This document shows positions 55,141 to 64,000 of a stretch of DNA of 64,000 bases, piece after piece. Position 1 is the stretch's first letter. Every line of letters starts with the position of its first letter. The stretch covers positions 847,575 to 911,574 of the forward strand of contig NW_006763140.1 in NCBI RefSeq assembly GCF_000264905.1. Direction: 5' to 3'. A program made the position numbers and the translations under genes. The DNA comes from Stereum hirsutum FP-91666 SS1 (taxonomy: Eukaryota; Basidiomycota; Agaricomycetes; Russulales; Stereaceae). The notes below the pieces were generated by a model. The model did not search any database. It saw only the letters and a program-made list of their open reading frames with translations, and was not told where the DNA came from.

Positions 55141-57581
55141 CTAGCACAGGTCCCAATGCGCAGAAAATGGAAGAACGCCCACTCTGAACTGAGGACCCCA
55201 TGGTACAACATGTGGAATCCGATTGCCAGGAAGAGTCCAAGTCGGCTCCACACCCGCCATCGGTTTCCTCCTCGGAGTCAACCTCTTCAGCTCTCGGTAC
55301 TTCACCTCAACCTCTTTTTCCCAATCACTCTCCCCATTATTGGTTCCTAATGCGAGGTATTTACCCTCGTCCCACGTCCCAGCAGTCCTCTTCTTCTTCG
55401 CCTCATGCTGCAACCTCGCGCGTCTCCATTCCTGTAACTCTTTCGCCTTCTCCAACTCTTCCGTGAAATAGACCTCAGGAGGATTGTCGTCGCCCTTGTC
55501 CTGACCCATCACCGAATCCGGGTCGTCATCATCCTCCAACTTATCATCGAGGTCCAAAAACTCACTAATGGTCCCTTCCATAGTCTCGCGACGATTCGAC
55601 GGATCCATCCTCCTCTCCATCTCTTCTGCGATCAGATCCTGCTCAAAGCTTCGCCGAGCGGACGGAAGGATGATCTTGAATTTTGTCTTACTACCGCCCG
55701 CTTGTTCTATGATGCGTTGCAGCATCTCGAGAGGTACTCCGTAGGTATCCTTGTACCTGCTGGTGTCGGGTTTGTAGACGTGCTCTTCCTTGTCGGCGTC
55801 TTCTAATGCTTGGGTACGATCGTCCGAGGAGGGATCCCAAGCTTCACGATCGAGGTGCTGAGAGTCCGGAACCGATTGAGGGTCATGAAGAAGATGGTTG
55901 GAAGTCGTGGGATGGGGATGAGAGTCGGGAGCTGGGGTCGCAGAGTGACGAGAGCCGGACTGTGTCGCAGGTTGTGGACGTGAAGATTCGGGGGACAGTC
56001 GGGGTGGTGACGACGATGATGGTTCGTCATCGAGCTTCGGTACAGGAGGACGACAATCGACAGGTGCTCCCTGGGACCGGGTTCGTGGTAGCTCATAATC
56101 CTCATCACTGATTTCGGAATGTCGCTCTCTCGAAGGCGAGTTGTTCGAATGGGAGGACTTGTGTCGTTTGGATGGACTGTCATCGTCATCGTTGGGCCCA
56201 TCGACTCCACAAAGAGAACGCTTGAGGGAGACTCTGGGGCTAAGGCGCCGGGAGTGTCTATGGTGTGCATTTAGCGGATTGGATCGTCTGAGATGATATA
56301 TCATCCGATACACACCTCGAATGAACTGTATCTCCCTCTCCTTCCCCTTCTCCTTCTGATGAACTTCCTTTGTCCGCCCGTGTACTTCCACACTCGTCGT
56401 AATCCGGCCCAGAGTAGTCACCACCCAATATCCCTACCCTCTTTGGCACAGGCACCACAAATCTGCCCTGACCCCCGTCCACCCTCGCTGCGGCAGCGGG
56501 AGTACCATCATTCGTAGTTGGCCGATCGCGCGCTGCAGCTTCACGGCTCCACTCGTCGAGGCGATCAAGAATGGGCTTGAGGGAGACTCTAGGGCTGAAG
56601 CGCCGTGAGTGTCTACTGTGCATGGAGATGATATATCAGTCGACACACACCTCGAGTGACCTGTATCTTCATCTTCCTCTCCTTTCTCTTCTGTTGCACT
56701 CGGGCTTCCGTAGTCCGCCTTCATACTTCCACACTCGTCATAATCCGGCCCATCATACTCATCATCCGGATATACCATGCTCGCCACAGGCGCCACCACC
56801 CTGTCCCGATCCTCGTCCGCCGTGGGAGTTGGAGCAGGAGCAGGAGCAGGAGCACCATTATTTGCAGCTGGGTGATCGCCCGCTCCAGCTTGACGGGTGA
56901 GCCTACTATTGAGACGATCAACAAGACTCTTCAGGGATGCTCTATAGATAGGGCCGATGGGCCGAGGGTGTCTATTGTACATTGACGTGGTGAACATTCA
57001 GTTAATTAGGTCATCAAGTGTGATGCTACTATGTCAGTCGATACACACCTTCGGTGGACTATATCTTCCTCTCCTTCCTCTCCTTCCCCTTCCTCTTCCT
57101 CTTCTTCCCCTTCCTCTGTTGACGGTCCTCCGTCGTAGTACGGCGCATCATACTCTTCATCCACCATCTCCACCATCGGCGCAAACGACACCACTCTGCC
57201 CCGACTCTCGCTCGCCCTCGGAGCAGCAGCAGCGCTAGCAGTAGTAGGAGTAGGGTCATCTGCAGTTCGCTCTGGTTGATTCCCCGCCCCAGGCCCAGCC
57301 TCAGAGCCTTCTTCTTCCGGCCACGTATATTCAATCTCCTCTGGGATCTCAAGCTCCTCTGAATCCGCGAACAAAGCATCGAGGACTTCCTCCCTTGGAG
57401 TATCGTCCGGGAAGTCGTCAAACTAGGCAAACCAAACCAAGTGAACCGGTTCGACATCTTCAGCATTCGAAGAGGCAGGGAAAAGAAGGGGGAAAGAACA
57501 ACGCACGGGACGTACAATTGACGCGACGTTTCTGACCGAGTCATCGCTGAGCTTTGCGAAATCTGAGCGCGTCTTTATCAT
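55141..57581 (-). CDS. Nuclear-type protein with tandemly repeated exons, paralogue B
   Basis: Exons 57516-57581, 57049-57422, 56651-56971, 56316-56615 and 55141-56257 sum to 2,178 nt, 725 residues. The N-terminal module IKTRSDFAKLSDDSVRNVASI followed by DDTPREEVLDALFADSEE matches paralogue A. Exons 2, 3 and 4, plus the start of exon 5, repeat one theme: R-H-(P/S)-R-(P/R)...SLK..(L/I).DRL, a Pro/Ala-rich part, VVPV-like strand, (D/E)YDGPDYDECGS, an acidic run, and an end in D-(T/I)-(G/V)-H-S-R. Exons 2-4 all end in the same phase (2), so they can be duplicated without breaking the frame. The last exon has YGVPLEMLQRIIEQAGGSKTKF, KELQEWRRARLQHEAKKKR and the shared end PQFRVGVLPFSAHWDLC. Function unknown. 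Confidence 0.7.
56316..57422 (-). repeat. Tandem exon-intron repeat units within paralogue B
   Basis: Three exon-intron units of about 350 bp (57049-57422, 56651-56971, 56316-56615). Each carries the YDGPDYDECGS-type motif (AYY in the first), and the splice junction reads AG|GTGTGT(A/G)TC in all. The start of exon 5 (RHSRRLSPRVSLK) is the beginning of a fourth unit. Confidence 0.75.
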
Positions 57582-58301
57582 GTTGGTGAAAGTTTATTGT
57601 TCGAGATATCGCCGTGTCGTGCTCTTGAATTACAGTCGTGTCGCGCTTCGATATTCTAGAGGCGCGTAAGATTATCCGCAGATGACAAGTTGCAGATGTG
57701 GAGCAGGCCGAGCTGTGCGTGCAAAGCAGTTTGAGATGTGATGGTTCGGAAGAGGAGATGGAAAGACGAGACAAGACACAAGCACGCGCGGGTCAAAGCG
57801 CGTGGTGTGGCGAGTTATTGTTTCGTCTGAGTTTGAAATCAATTGTGTCCCATAAATCAGCGGATATTTTATCGTGTATCAAGCAGGACGAAGTGACACA
57901 TACCGAAGCATAGAGATGTTGTCATTTCGAGCAGTAGGACGGCAAGTAGATTATATCCATTGACCCAGTACTTATTTTATTTTATTGTATCTTACATTTC
58001 TTTTTTGGCGCCACAATCGACGTCCACCGTCGGAGTTTGAATGCCAAATAAGTGCAAGGTGGCGCTGTGGCCCAACGTCTGTTCAGGAAAAGAATATTGA
58101 TGCAGAATGCTATAGATCTGATTGGCAGTGATGTATGGTATGGAAAAAATACATATGCGTATTGTTTATCCTACCTACCAGAATGCGTGTGTATTAGCGC
58201 AAAAACCGTAACCTAAACCCAGTAGAATAGAGAATAAGAGCGAACCGCGCTGTCAGTGTCCCTGCCACATCGGACAGCCGATCTCTCAACCCCCTAATCC
58301 T
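57582..58301. other. Intergenic region upstream of paralogue B
   Basis: No coding signal. Two T-rich tracts near 57975-58005. Confidence 0.4.
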
Positions 58302-60196
58302 TCAAACATCGAGACTCTTCTTCTCCCTCCGTACCTCTACTACCCCGCCATGCCCTACCCCCACCGCATCATCCGCTCGAAGGACCGGCAAAGAAACGAC
58401 TCTGACTCCGTGCTCATGACGATCCTCAAAATCCAAATTCGGCAACAACCTCGCACTGCTCCTCTCACTCGTCTGCGCCGTATGCCCCGTCCCAAGTCCC
58501 AAAAATTCCGATCCCGACCTGGCATCCATAAACGACGACTCAACCTCTCCAGACGTCTTCCCGTTCAAAACCTTCATACGCCTCACACTCCCACGGGACT
58601 CTATATCCCCATCCCCATCCTCATCCTTGTCCCTATCGCCACTCCTACCCATACACCCATCAACACTAAAACTCAAGCTCCTCCCAGCCATCCCAGTAAA
58701 CTCCAACTCCCCCAACTCAAAATCCCTCCCGTCCCCGTCCTCATCGCCTAGTATATATTCCTCCCCAAACGCACTCATCCCCGGCTGTCCCTCCGCCGCC
58801 GCTCTCGCCCTCTCAACACCCAGCCGGTCCGATTCGGCGCGCAGAGAAAGCATGAGACGACAGACGAGGGTCGCGGAGAGGGCGTTTGTGATTAGTGCGC
58901 CTACGCCTTTGTGGAGCGCGGGGCCGAGGAGGAAGAGGGTTATGTTGAGGGCGTTGGAGAAGAAGAGGACGCTGTGTGGATGATTGTGGTCATATAGGTG
59001 CGTCAGTGAAAGGGTGATAGGGCAATGGGGATAGGGTGCGAGAGGCACGTAGATGGGAGGGGAGGAGGGAGAAGGAAGTAATAGAACGTACACGAAGTAA
59101 ACCGTTCCATCCCTCAACAAGACATGCCAGAGCGTGTACGGGTTGTGCCAGCCGATTCTGAGCGCCTTGTTGAGCGTCAAGACGAATATGGCGATGTCGA
59201 AGACGAGAACGCCGGACCAGGTTACCGCATAGCGTCGGCCGCTATATCACGAATGGAGATAGTGTGAGTGAATGAAATGTATTGCAGTAAGTATGGGAAG
59301 AAGACATACTCGGCGACGGAGTAAATCGGATTACAGCCCGGTATGTTGACGTCGAGGAACTTGATAGAGTCATGCGGCATGAATAGACTCCACTAGAAGT
59401 ATCGGTTAGCACGTCAATCTGGGAGAGTTTGCAGAAAGGTCTCGGCGCGGGAACGCATAAGATAGAGTGGGAAACGGGAGTGTATGTCCGAGCGAGGTTC
59501 GGGCCATTTTGTGGACAGAAGGGGAGAGAGACAAAGCTGAACAGAAGAGACGTACACATAATAGGACGAAGGTCGCCACCATAACGAGCACGAGCCCGGT
59601 GAGGACGGCGCGGCAATGCGAGTAGAGCGCTGATACGCGGAGGATGCAAAGGATTGCGGTTAAGAATTGGATGAGGATGATGTAGATGAAGTGGTAGGTG
59701 TGCACGCCATGGCAAAAGTTCTCCTGGAAAGACGCTTCGTGTGAACGGGTGCCTGTGGTCTCGCATGTCCAAGAAGAAGTAAGAGCGCGTACCTTGGAAT
59801 TATATTCGGAAACGAAGCTGGCGATGAATGCAGGGAGATGTCCAAGGATAGCGAAGTAGCGGGTGATGAAGTAGAGCAGTGAAGGCCAAGTAATACGGTT
59901 CTTCGGTGGCCAGAAGAATGTGATCTCATTGATGAGGGTGAGAGCGTAGTCGTAGTAGAGGATCGCTGCGCAAAAGTCGTCAAGACAAGAAAGTGACCCA
60001 CAAAAAATCACATGCTGAACAAACCAAAGGCGATAAGTGTACCAGCATAGTTGATCTGTCTGCCGCGAAACGATTATATCAGAGACAGGACGAAGAGGGT
60101 GCAACAAAGAGGCGCGTACAACTGGCGTCCTAGGTCCGTTGACATCTACTTGAGGAAGACTGTGGGCGAGGCTACGACCTGTTGTGGCGCGCTCAT
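58302..60196 (-). CDS. DUF6533-type multi-pass membrane protein
   Basis: Multi-exon gene from ATG at 60196 (MSAPQQVVASPTVFLK, exon 60150-60196). The second exon (60025-60059) and third join as QINYAGTLIAFAILYYDYALTL, then INEITFFWPPKNRITWPSLL and YFITRYFAILGHLPAF, the DUF6533 pattern in which the D of the (L/Y)YDY motif follows the first helix. Further helices: FIYIILIQFLTAILCILRVSALY, VLTGLVLVMVATFVLL, a segment with LRDGTVYFVYVLL, and FFSNALNITLFLLGPALH. About seven spans in all. The cytosolic tail is long, charged and Ser-rich. This family is expanded in agaricomycetes and has no known function; a receptor-like topology is sometimes suggested. Internal junctions in the middle are approximate. 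Confidence 0.8.
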
Positions 60197-60703
60197 GGAC
60201 CCGACTTGTTCGTCACTCGAACTCACCGTCGAGGACGACGAGGACGGCCTGCGGCGGCAAGGGGAAAATCGGCAAGATAGCACCGGGTAGTAAGTTACGT
60301 TGTGAGGACAAACGTGGGGGTACAGACCAACAGAGCATATGCATGCTCGATGGGTTCTTATAAGGAGGATGGAAACGCACGCGAGCGCTGTCAAGATGCT
60401 AAGGCAGATAAAGTGAACACTCCGTCACGATCGTCGCCATCCGTTAGCCTTCCCCAGCTGCCTTCCGCATTGCTTTCCCGTTCAGGCCCTCGTTTCTCAT
60501 CTCTTCGTCCCATTATTTCGCCCGTCGGGCTCCGTCGGGCGCAAGCAGTGGGAATGCTAGCTAGTAGATGGGAACGCGAAAGAATTTATGATAACCAAGG
60601 GCAGAGGCAAGAGCACTCGTTCAAGGAGAAACGAATGAACGTTGCCTTTCTTCGACAAATTCCGCTTCTGATCAATCTATTTTCCGATCCGGAGGCACAT
60701 TTA
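60197..60703. other. Promoter side of the DUF6533 gene
   Basis: No gene supported. Ends at the TA-flanked element. Confidence 0.4.
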
Positions 60704-62024
60704 CGGTTGCCACAGAGTTCACGGTCTATTGACGCGCGTCGCGCGTTCGCGCTGCTCGAATGCAGACGATGTCAAACTTCGATTTGTGCCTCTCCTGCGC
60801 CGATTTTCACATTTTGGAGAACCCAGAAGTGCTTTGAATAGAGGTTTTATGATACGGGCGCTTCGACGACCTGGGGACAGAGTTTTATGAGCCCAGAGAT
60901 CGAGGTGGCTCCCGGTTCCATTCTCTCACGAGCGACTTCGCGCCGCCTCTGCGTCTTGTCCGCTCTTTATTTATTGCCATTTTTTCTCGTACAACTCTCG
61001 GGATGCTATTCAATCGCGCTTCCAAAGCCCGGCATAAAGTTGTTTGAAACGAAGAGGTGCTGTAGCACCTTCAGCAATATCCGAGAGCTCGAGGCGGAAT
61101 ACGCCGGCTGCTGCTGCCTTCGTCATATGCGGGGCCGGCGCTCGAGGTGGAGCATTCTCTGGCCAGACAGAAATGAGCTCTGGGGCCGTATCATAAAACC
61201 CCTAATAGCTCATTTGGTCTCCATAATTCATATCTGCTGCCTAGAGCACAAACCTATACCACAGGAGCCCGAAATCGCATTTCGGCCAGCCCAAAAAAAA
61301 TCCGGGATATCCCGGAGGTCGGCCGGAAATGAGACGGCGTCGGTATCCACTCCGGTCTCTCGTGTGGTGTGGCAATCCAGTGGCCCAAATCCAGGACTGA
61401 AGCTGTCACGCATCAAATGGCCCAGGAAATATATATGCTATATAAAATTTACCGTGCATATAAGGAGACCCGCAAGGTGGCCCATCCATTGTATCTATTA
61501 CTCGTTACGAGGAGTGTAGGAGTCTAAGGTGCCGCGTTCAACTCGATTGTCGCGACCAAACCAGAACAGTGTCTTCGATCGTGCATACGATGATCCGAAG
61601 CTACGTCTGGGTATAGACACATCACAAATAACATACCTACCTATAGTTTCCCCAGTGAATTCAATGAGACCAGTCCACCAAGTACTTGGAAGAAGAGTAA
61701 GTTGAAGCGGTGTGGCGGGTCCCATGCGGCGGGTTGCGGCTGGGCCACCTCCGGGGTGCATCCCGGATCCGGCAATGCCTTTTTTTAGCTTTTTTGCCCG
61801 CTGAGTGCGTTTTGTGCGTTTTCGTAGCCTGAAGTCGGTTTATACTACATAAAAAGGGATGGATGTCATTGGATACGCATTCACGAGCATCCTAATGGCC
61901 CATGAGGTTTCATAACAGCAGAGAATGATTCAGAAAATCGGTCAGAGGGGCACAAGATTGGCGAGCATGAGAATGGCTCGAACGCGCGACGCGCGTCAAT
62001 AGACCGTGAACTCTGTGGCAACCG
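60704..62024. mobile_element. 1.32-kb TA-flanked element with 46-bp perfect inverted ends
   Basis: CGGTTGCCACAGAGTTCACG... (46 bp, 60704-60749) is exactly repeated in reverse at 61979-62024. TA lies on both sides (60702-60703 and 62025-62026), as in Tc1/mariner-type insertions. The inner arm ends with the self-complementary GACGCGCGTC. No transposase frame was recognised, so it is non-autonomous. Confidence 0.75.
60841..61202. mobile_element. 362-bp TA-flanked MITE nested in the larger element
   Basis: Ends G(A/G)GGTTTTATGATACGG, inverted at 61186-61202, with TA at 60839-60840 and 61203-61204. It lies wholly inside 60704-62024, so it inserted later. Confidence 0.75.
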
Positions 62025-62026
62025 TA

Positions 62027-62112
62027 CACATTTCGGCGACGGCAGGTCACGGCCCGACACAATATTGCCCTTTTTGGATGCCACCTAATAAAGCAACTCT
62101 CCACATCCGTTA
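62027..62112. other. Short spacer between elements
   Basis: No feature seen apart from the flanking TA dinucleotides. Confidence 0.4.
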
Positions 62113-62496
62113 CAGCAATTTGCAGAATCGTAGTCGCTCCCACTTTTTCTCTTGATGGAGCGACCAGCGTTTCTTGACGCAACCGCTTGCCATTTGGAGA
62201 AGCGAACGCCACCCCCGGCACATTTCAATGGCGTGGCCACAATTGACCACTGAGTAGCATTCCATCTCAGGATATTGGACAAAATCTGGCCGAGTGGGCC
62301 CCTGACTCGCGGGGTCTCGCTATACCAATGGCATTCATCGACAATGCGCAATGAGCTCGTATTGTGCATTGAGGGCCTGCAAGAGCGATGTGGCCCAGCT
62401 CGTGGCAGCCCCGTCGGGAGCGTCGGGTAAGGCTTCGTGTGGAGCAGAGCTTCTCTGCGCGAAATCGAGGTGCGACTACGATTCTGCAAATCGCTG
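62113..62496. mobile_element. 384-bp TA-flanked MITE
   Basis: Ends CAGC(A/G)ATTTGCAGAATCG followed by TAGTCGC, inverted at the right (about 24-25 bp, one mismatch). TA lies at 62111-62112 and 62497-62498. No coding capacity. The TA plus CAG start fits Tc1/mariner derivatives. Confidence 0.7.
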
Positions 62497-62498
62497 TA

Positions 62499-63716
62499 AA
62501 GGAACCACCACCTGTCCCTCTTCCACTGAGGTGTTCCTCACAAATCAAGGTTTGGACGTGTGTTGACCCTGACGACGCCTAAGTGTAACATAACAGCTCT
62601 ACTCTAGGGACTCCGTCGACCCATACCAAAGCTATCAAGTACTACTTGAAGGGCTGTAGTCATAGCCCATCGCTCATCTGAATCCTCCGTCCGGGCTCCA
62701 GATCGACGCAATTAATATAAAGGCATATATCGAAATCCCTCCCATAGTGCCTACAGCTGTAGATCATTTATCATTGTCACCGATAGATCCAAGTTAGGCT
62801 TTCTTCATCCAGTCACCATTGAGCGGATCGGGAGTGCTGCGACGACGGCGTCATCGTTATCATCTGTCTTCATGAAACCAACAGCGGTGCCCCCTTTAAC
62901 CACATCCTCAGGCCTCCCTTTTCTAGTTTGTCTTATATGTCTAGACCCGGAACGATACCACAAAGGGAATTCTCCTGTGTCGTTGTCAAACTGGCTACTA
63001 CGCCTATCGGTGTACTCGGTGATCCTTCAAACCTCGTCCTTGCAAACAGTTGACTCAGGTCAAATTCTCGTCACCCTTACTTTACTCCACCGTAAATGGG
63101 CGATGATACTAGCCCTCACATCAACTATCGCGGCTGGTTACCGCGGTTGATGATCCAGTCGTTCTATCTTGGTTCTACTTGTCTCTGATCCTACATCCCC
63201 AAGTATGGGATGTCTGGATCTTGGCTTGTGCACGGGTCGTACTGGGACTGGGGTATCTGGATGTGTACGTGCATGATATGCCATCTGTTCCGCCCCAATC
63301 TCGAAGTACTAACAAAGTATCCCAATGGTGTGTAACTATATTGATGCATCAGGTCTTTAGGCCTCTTCAGGATTGACAGTAGTAAACTGCCGCGGATCCA
63401 ATATACGTTGATCCAAGAGTGCATCATTCATGCACACATCCTCGGAGCTGTAGCGAACAGACCTGTCTTGCCAACACCCAAATACGCATGCATGGTACAA
63501 GTGTCGCACAGGTGTGTCCTTATTCATATATCAGGGACATCGATGGAGACTGATTCGATTCGAGTCGGTTCGGGTCCATGCACGATGTTGCCAGCTGCAG
63601 TAGTCTGACCGTGCCATTTCACAGTAGCACCTTCTCCGGGGGCAATCAACATCTCTTGGTGTACTTATACTTATAACGCTCCAACCTTTGACTTTAGGGT
63701 TTATCGTGACCAACAT
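62499..63716. other. Right-end non-coding stretch
   Basis: Short frames only (for example 62872-63150). Repeated GATTCGATTCG-like words near 63555-63575. No gene supported. Confidence 0.4.
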
Positions 63717-63898
63717 GTCTCTTGCACCGTCTGTCAATGAGCTGGAGCCTACCGGTCTGAGCTCCACAGCTCGTGAGTACTTGATATAGATTGTGATGGG
63801 GCTTGAGTTTGGGATATGATGTGACTAGGAGACGAACTTTCGTTCCGATCGAATCAAACCGTACTCTCGACATTTGCCGCTTACATTTTTGCAGGATA
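63717..63898 (+). CDS. Possible small or 5'-partial gene at the window edge
   Basis: An ATG at 63717 (accaacATGtct) opens MSLAPSVNELEPTGLSSTA, then a gtgagt donor and an AG acceptor lead in frame to RDELSFRSNQTVLSTFAAYIFAG and TAA. This could be a 43-residue peptide, or the start of a longer gene whose next splice site I do not see. No family recognised. Confidence 0.25.
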
Positions 63899-64000
63899 AT
63901 CAGGGGTCACATGAATATGATTCGACGCGTATATCCTTCTCCTTTACGAGGATACATACTGTCTTCTCCGAGGCTAATGAAACATGTTGTACCGAACATA

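Noticed and set aside
1..64000. CRISPR arrays, rRNA genes, viral gene blocks, replication origins
   Set aside because: Nothing in the sequence supports any of these.

Overview
The window is a stretch of a filamentous basidiomycete (Agaricomycete-type) nuclear genome. The evidence is the dense 45-75 nt GT-AG introns, closely packed genes on both strands, and the gene content: a DUF6533-type membrane protein, a GH75 chitosanase, an A-T-reductase NRPS-like enzyme, a fungal adenine/guanine permease, and multi-exon fungal versions of TAF11, NC2-alpha, ORC2, SLD5 and an Iec1-like zinc-finger protein. There are no bacterial-style operons, no rRNA and no CRISPR. One tRNA (Gly, CCC) is present. Splice sites were read by eye; where exon sums are quoted they keep an open frame.

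Layout. 0.9-1.8 kb: broken F-box gene (-). 2.7-8.1 kb: nuclear housekeeping block: Iec1-like C2H2 protein (-), divergent TAF11 (+), an unrecognised protein (+), ORC2 (-). 8.2-14.0 kb: an intact 13-exon transposase-like gene with MULE-type features, bracketed by imperfect inverted terminal-like repeats. 14.15 kb: tRNA-Gly. 14.5-22.2 kb: six tandem, same-strand, two-exon genes of the isoprenylcysteine carboxyl methyltransferase (ICMT)-like family. Four are intact; the third carries frameshifts and the sixth carries two stop codons. 23.5-28.7 kb: NC2-alpha, an SDR reductase, a tiny Cys-rich hydrophobic protein, GINS subunit SLD5. 29.5-36.5 kb: a 19-exon adenylation-thiolation-reductase enzyme, tail to tail with NAD formate dehydrogenase. 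37.1-40.7 kb: secreted GH5 glycosidase and a histidine-phosphatase protein. 40.8-41.6 kb: a near-palindromic transposon with 325-bp arms. 42.6-43.6 kb: GH75 chitosanase gene interrupted by one TAG. 44.6-47.4 kb: purine permease. 49.4-57.6 kb: an APH-like kinase and two adjacent paralogous low-complexity nuclear-type proteins, the second built from tandemly duplicated exons. 58.3-60.2 kb: DUF6533 membrane protein. 60.7-62.5 kb: three TA-flanked inverted-repeat elements, one nested inside another. The last 1.5 kb is mostly non-coding, with the possible start of one gene.

How parts relate. The nuclear genes do not form a pathway but belong to transcription pre-initiation control (TAF11 in TFIID, NC2-alpha as TBP repressor), chromatin remodelling (Iec1/INO80) and replication start (ORC2, SLD5). 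The lineage-specific parts are the ICMT-like array, the transposase-like gene, the exon-repeat paralogue pair and the inverted-repeat elements. These are the places where something undescribed is most likely.
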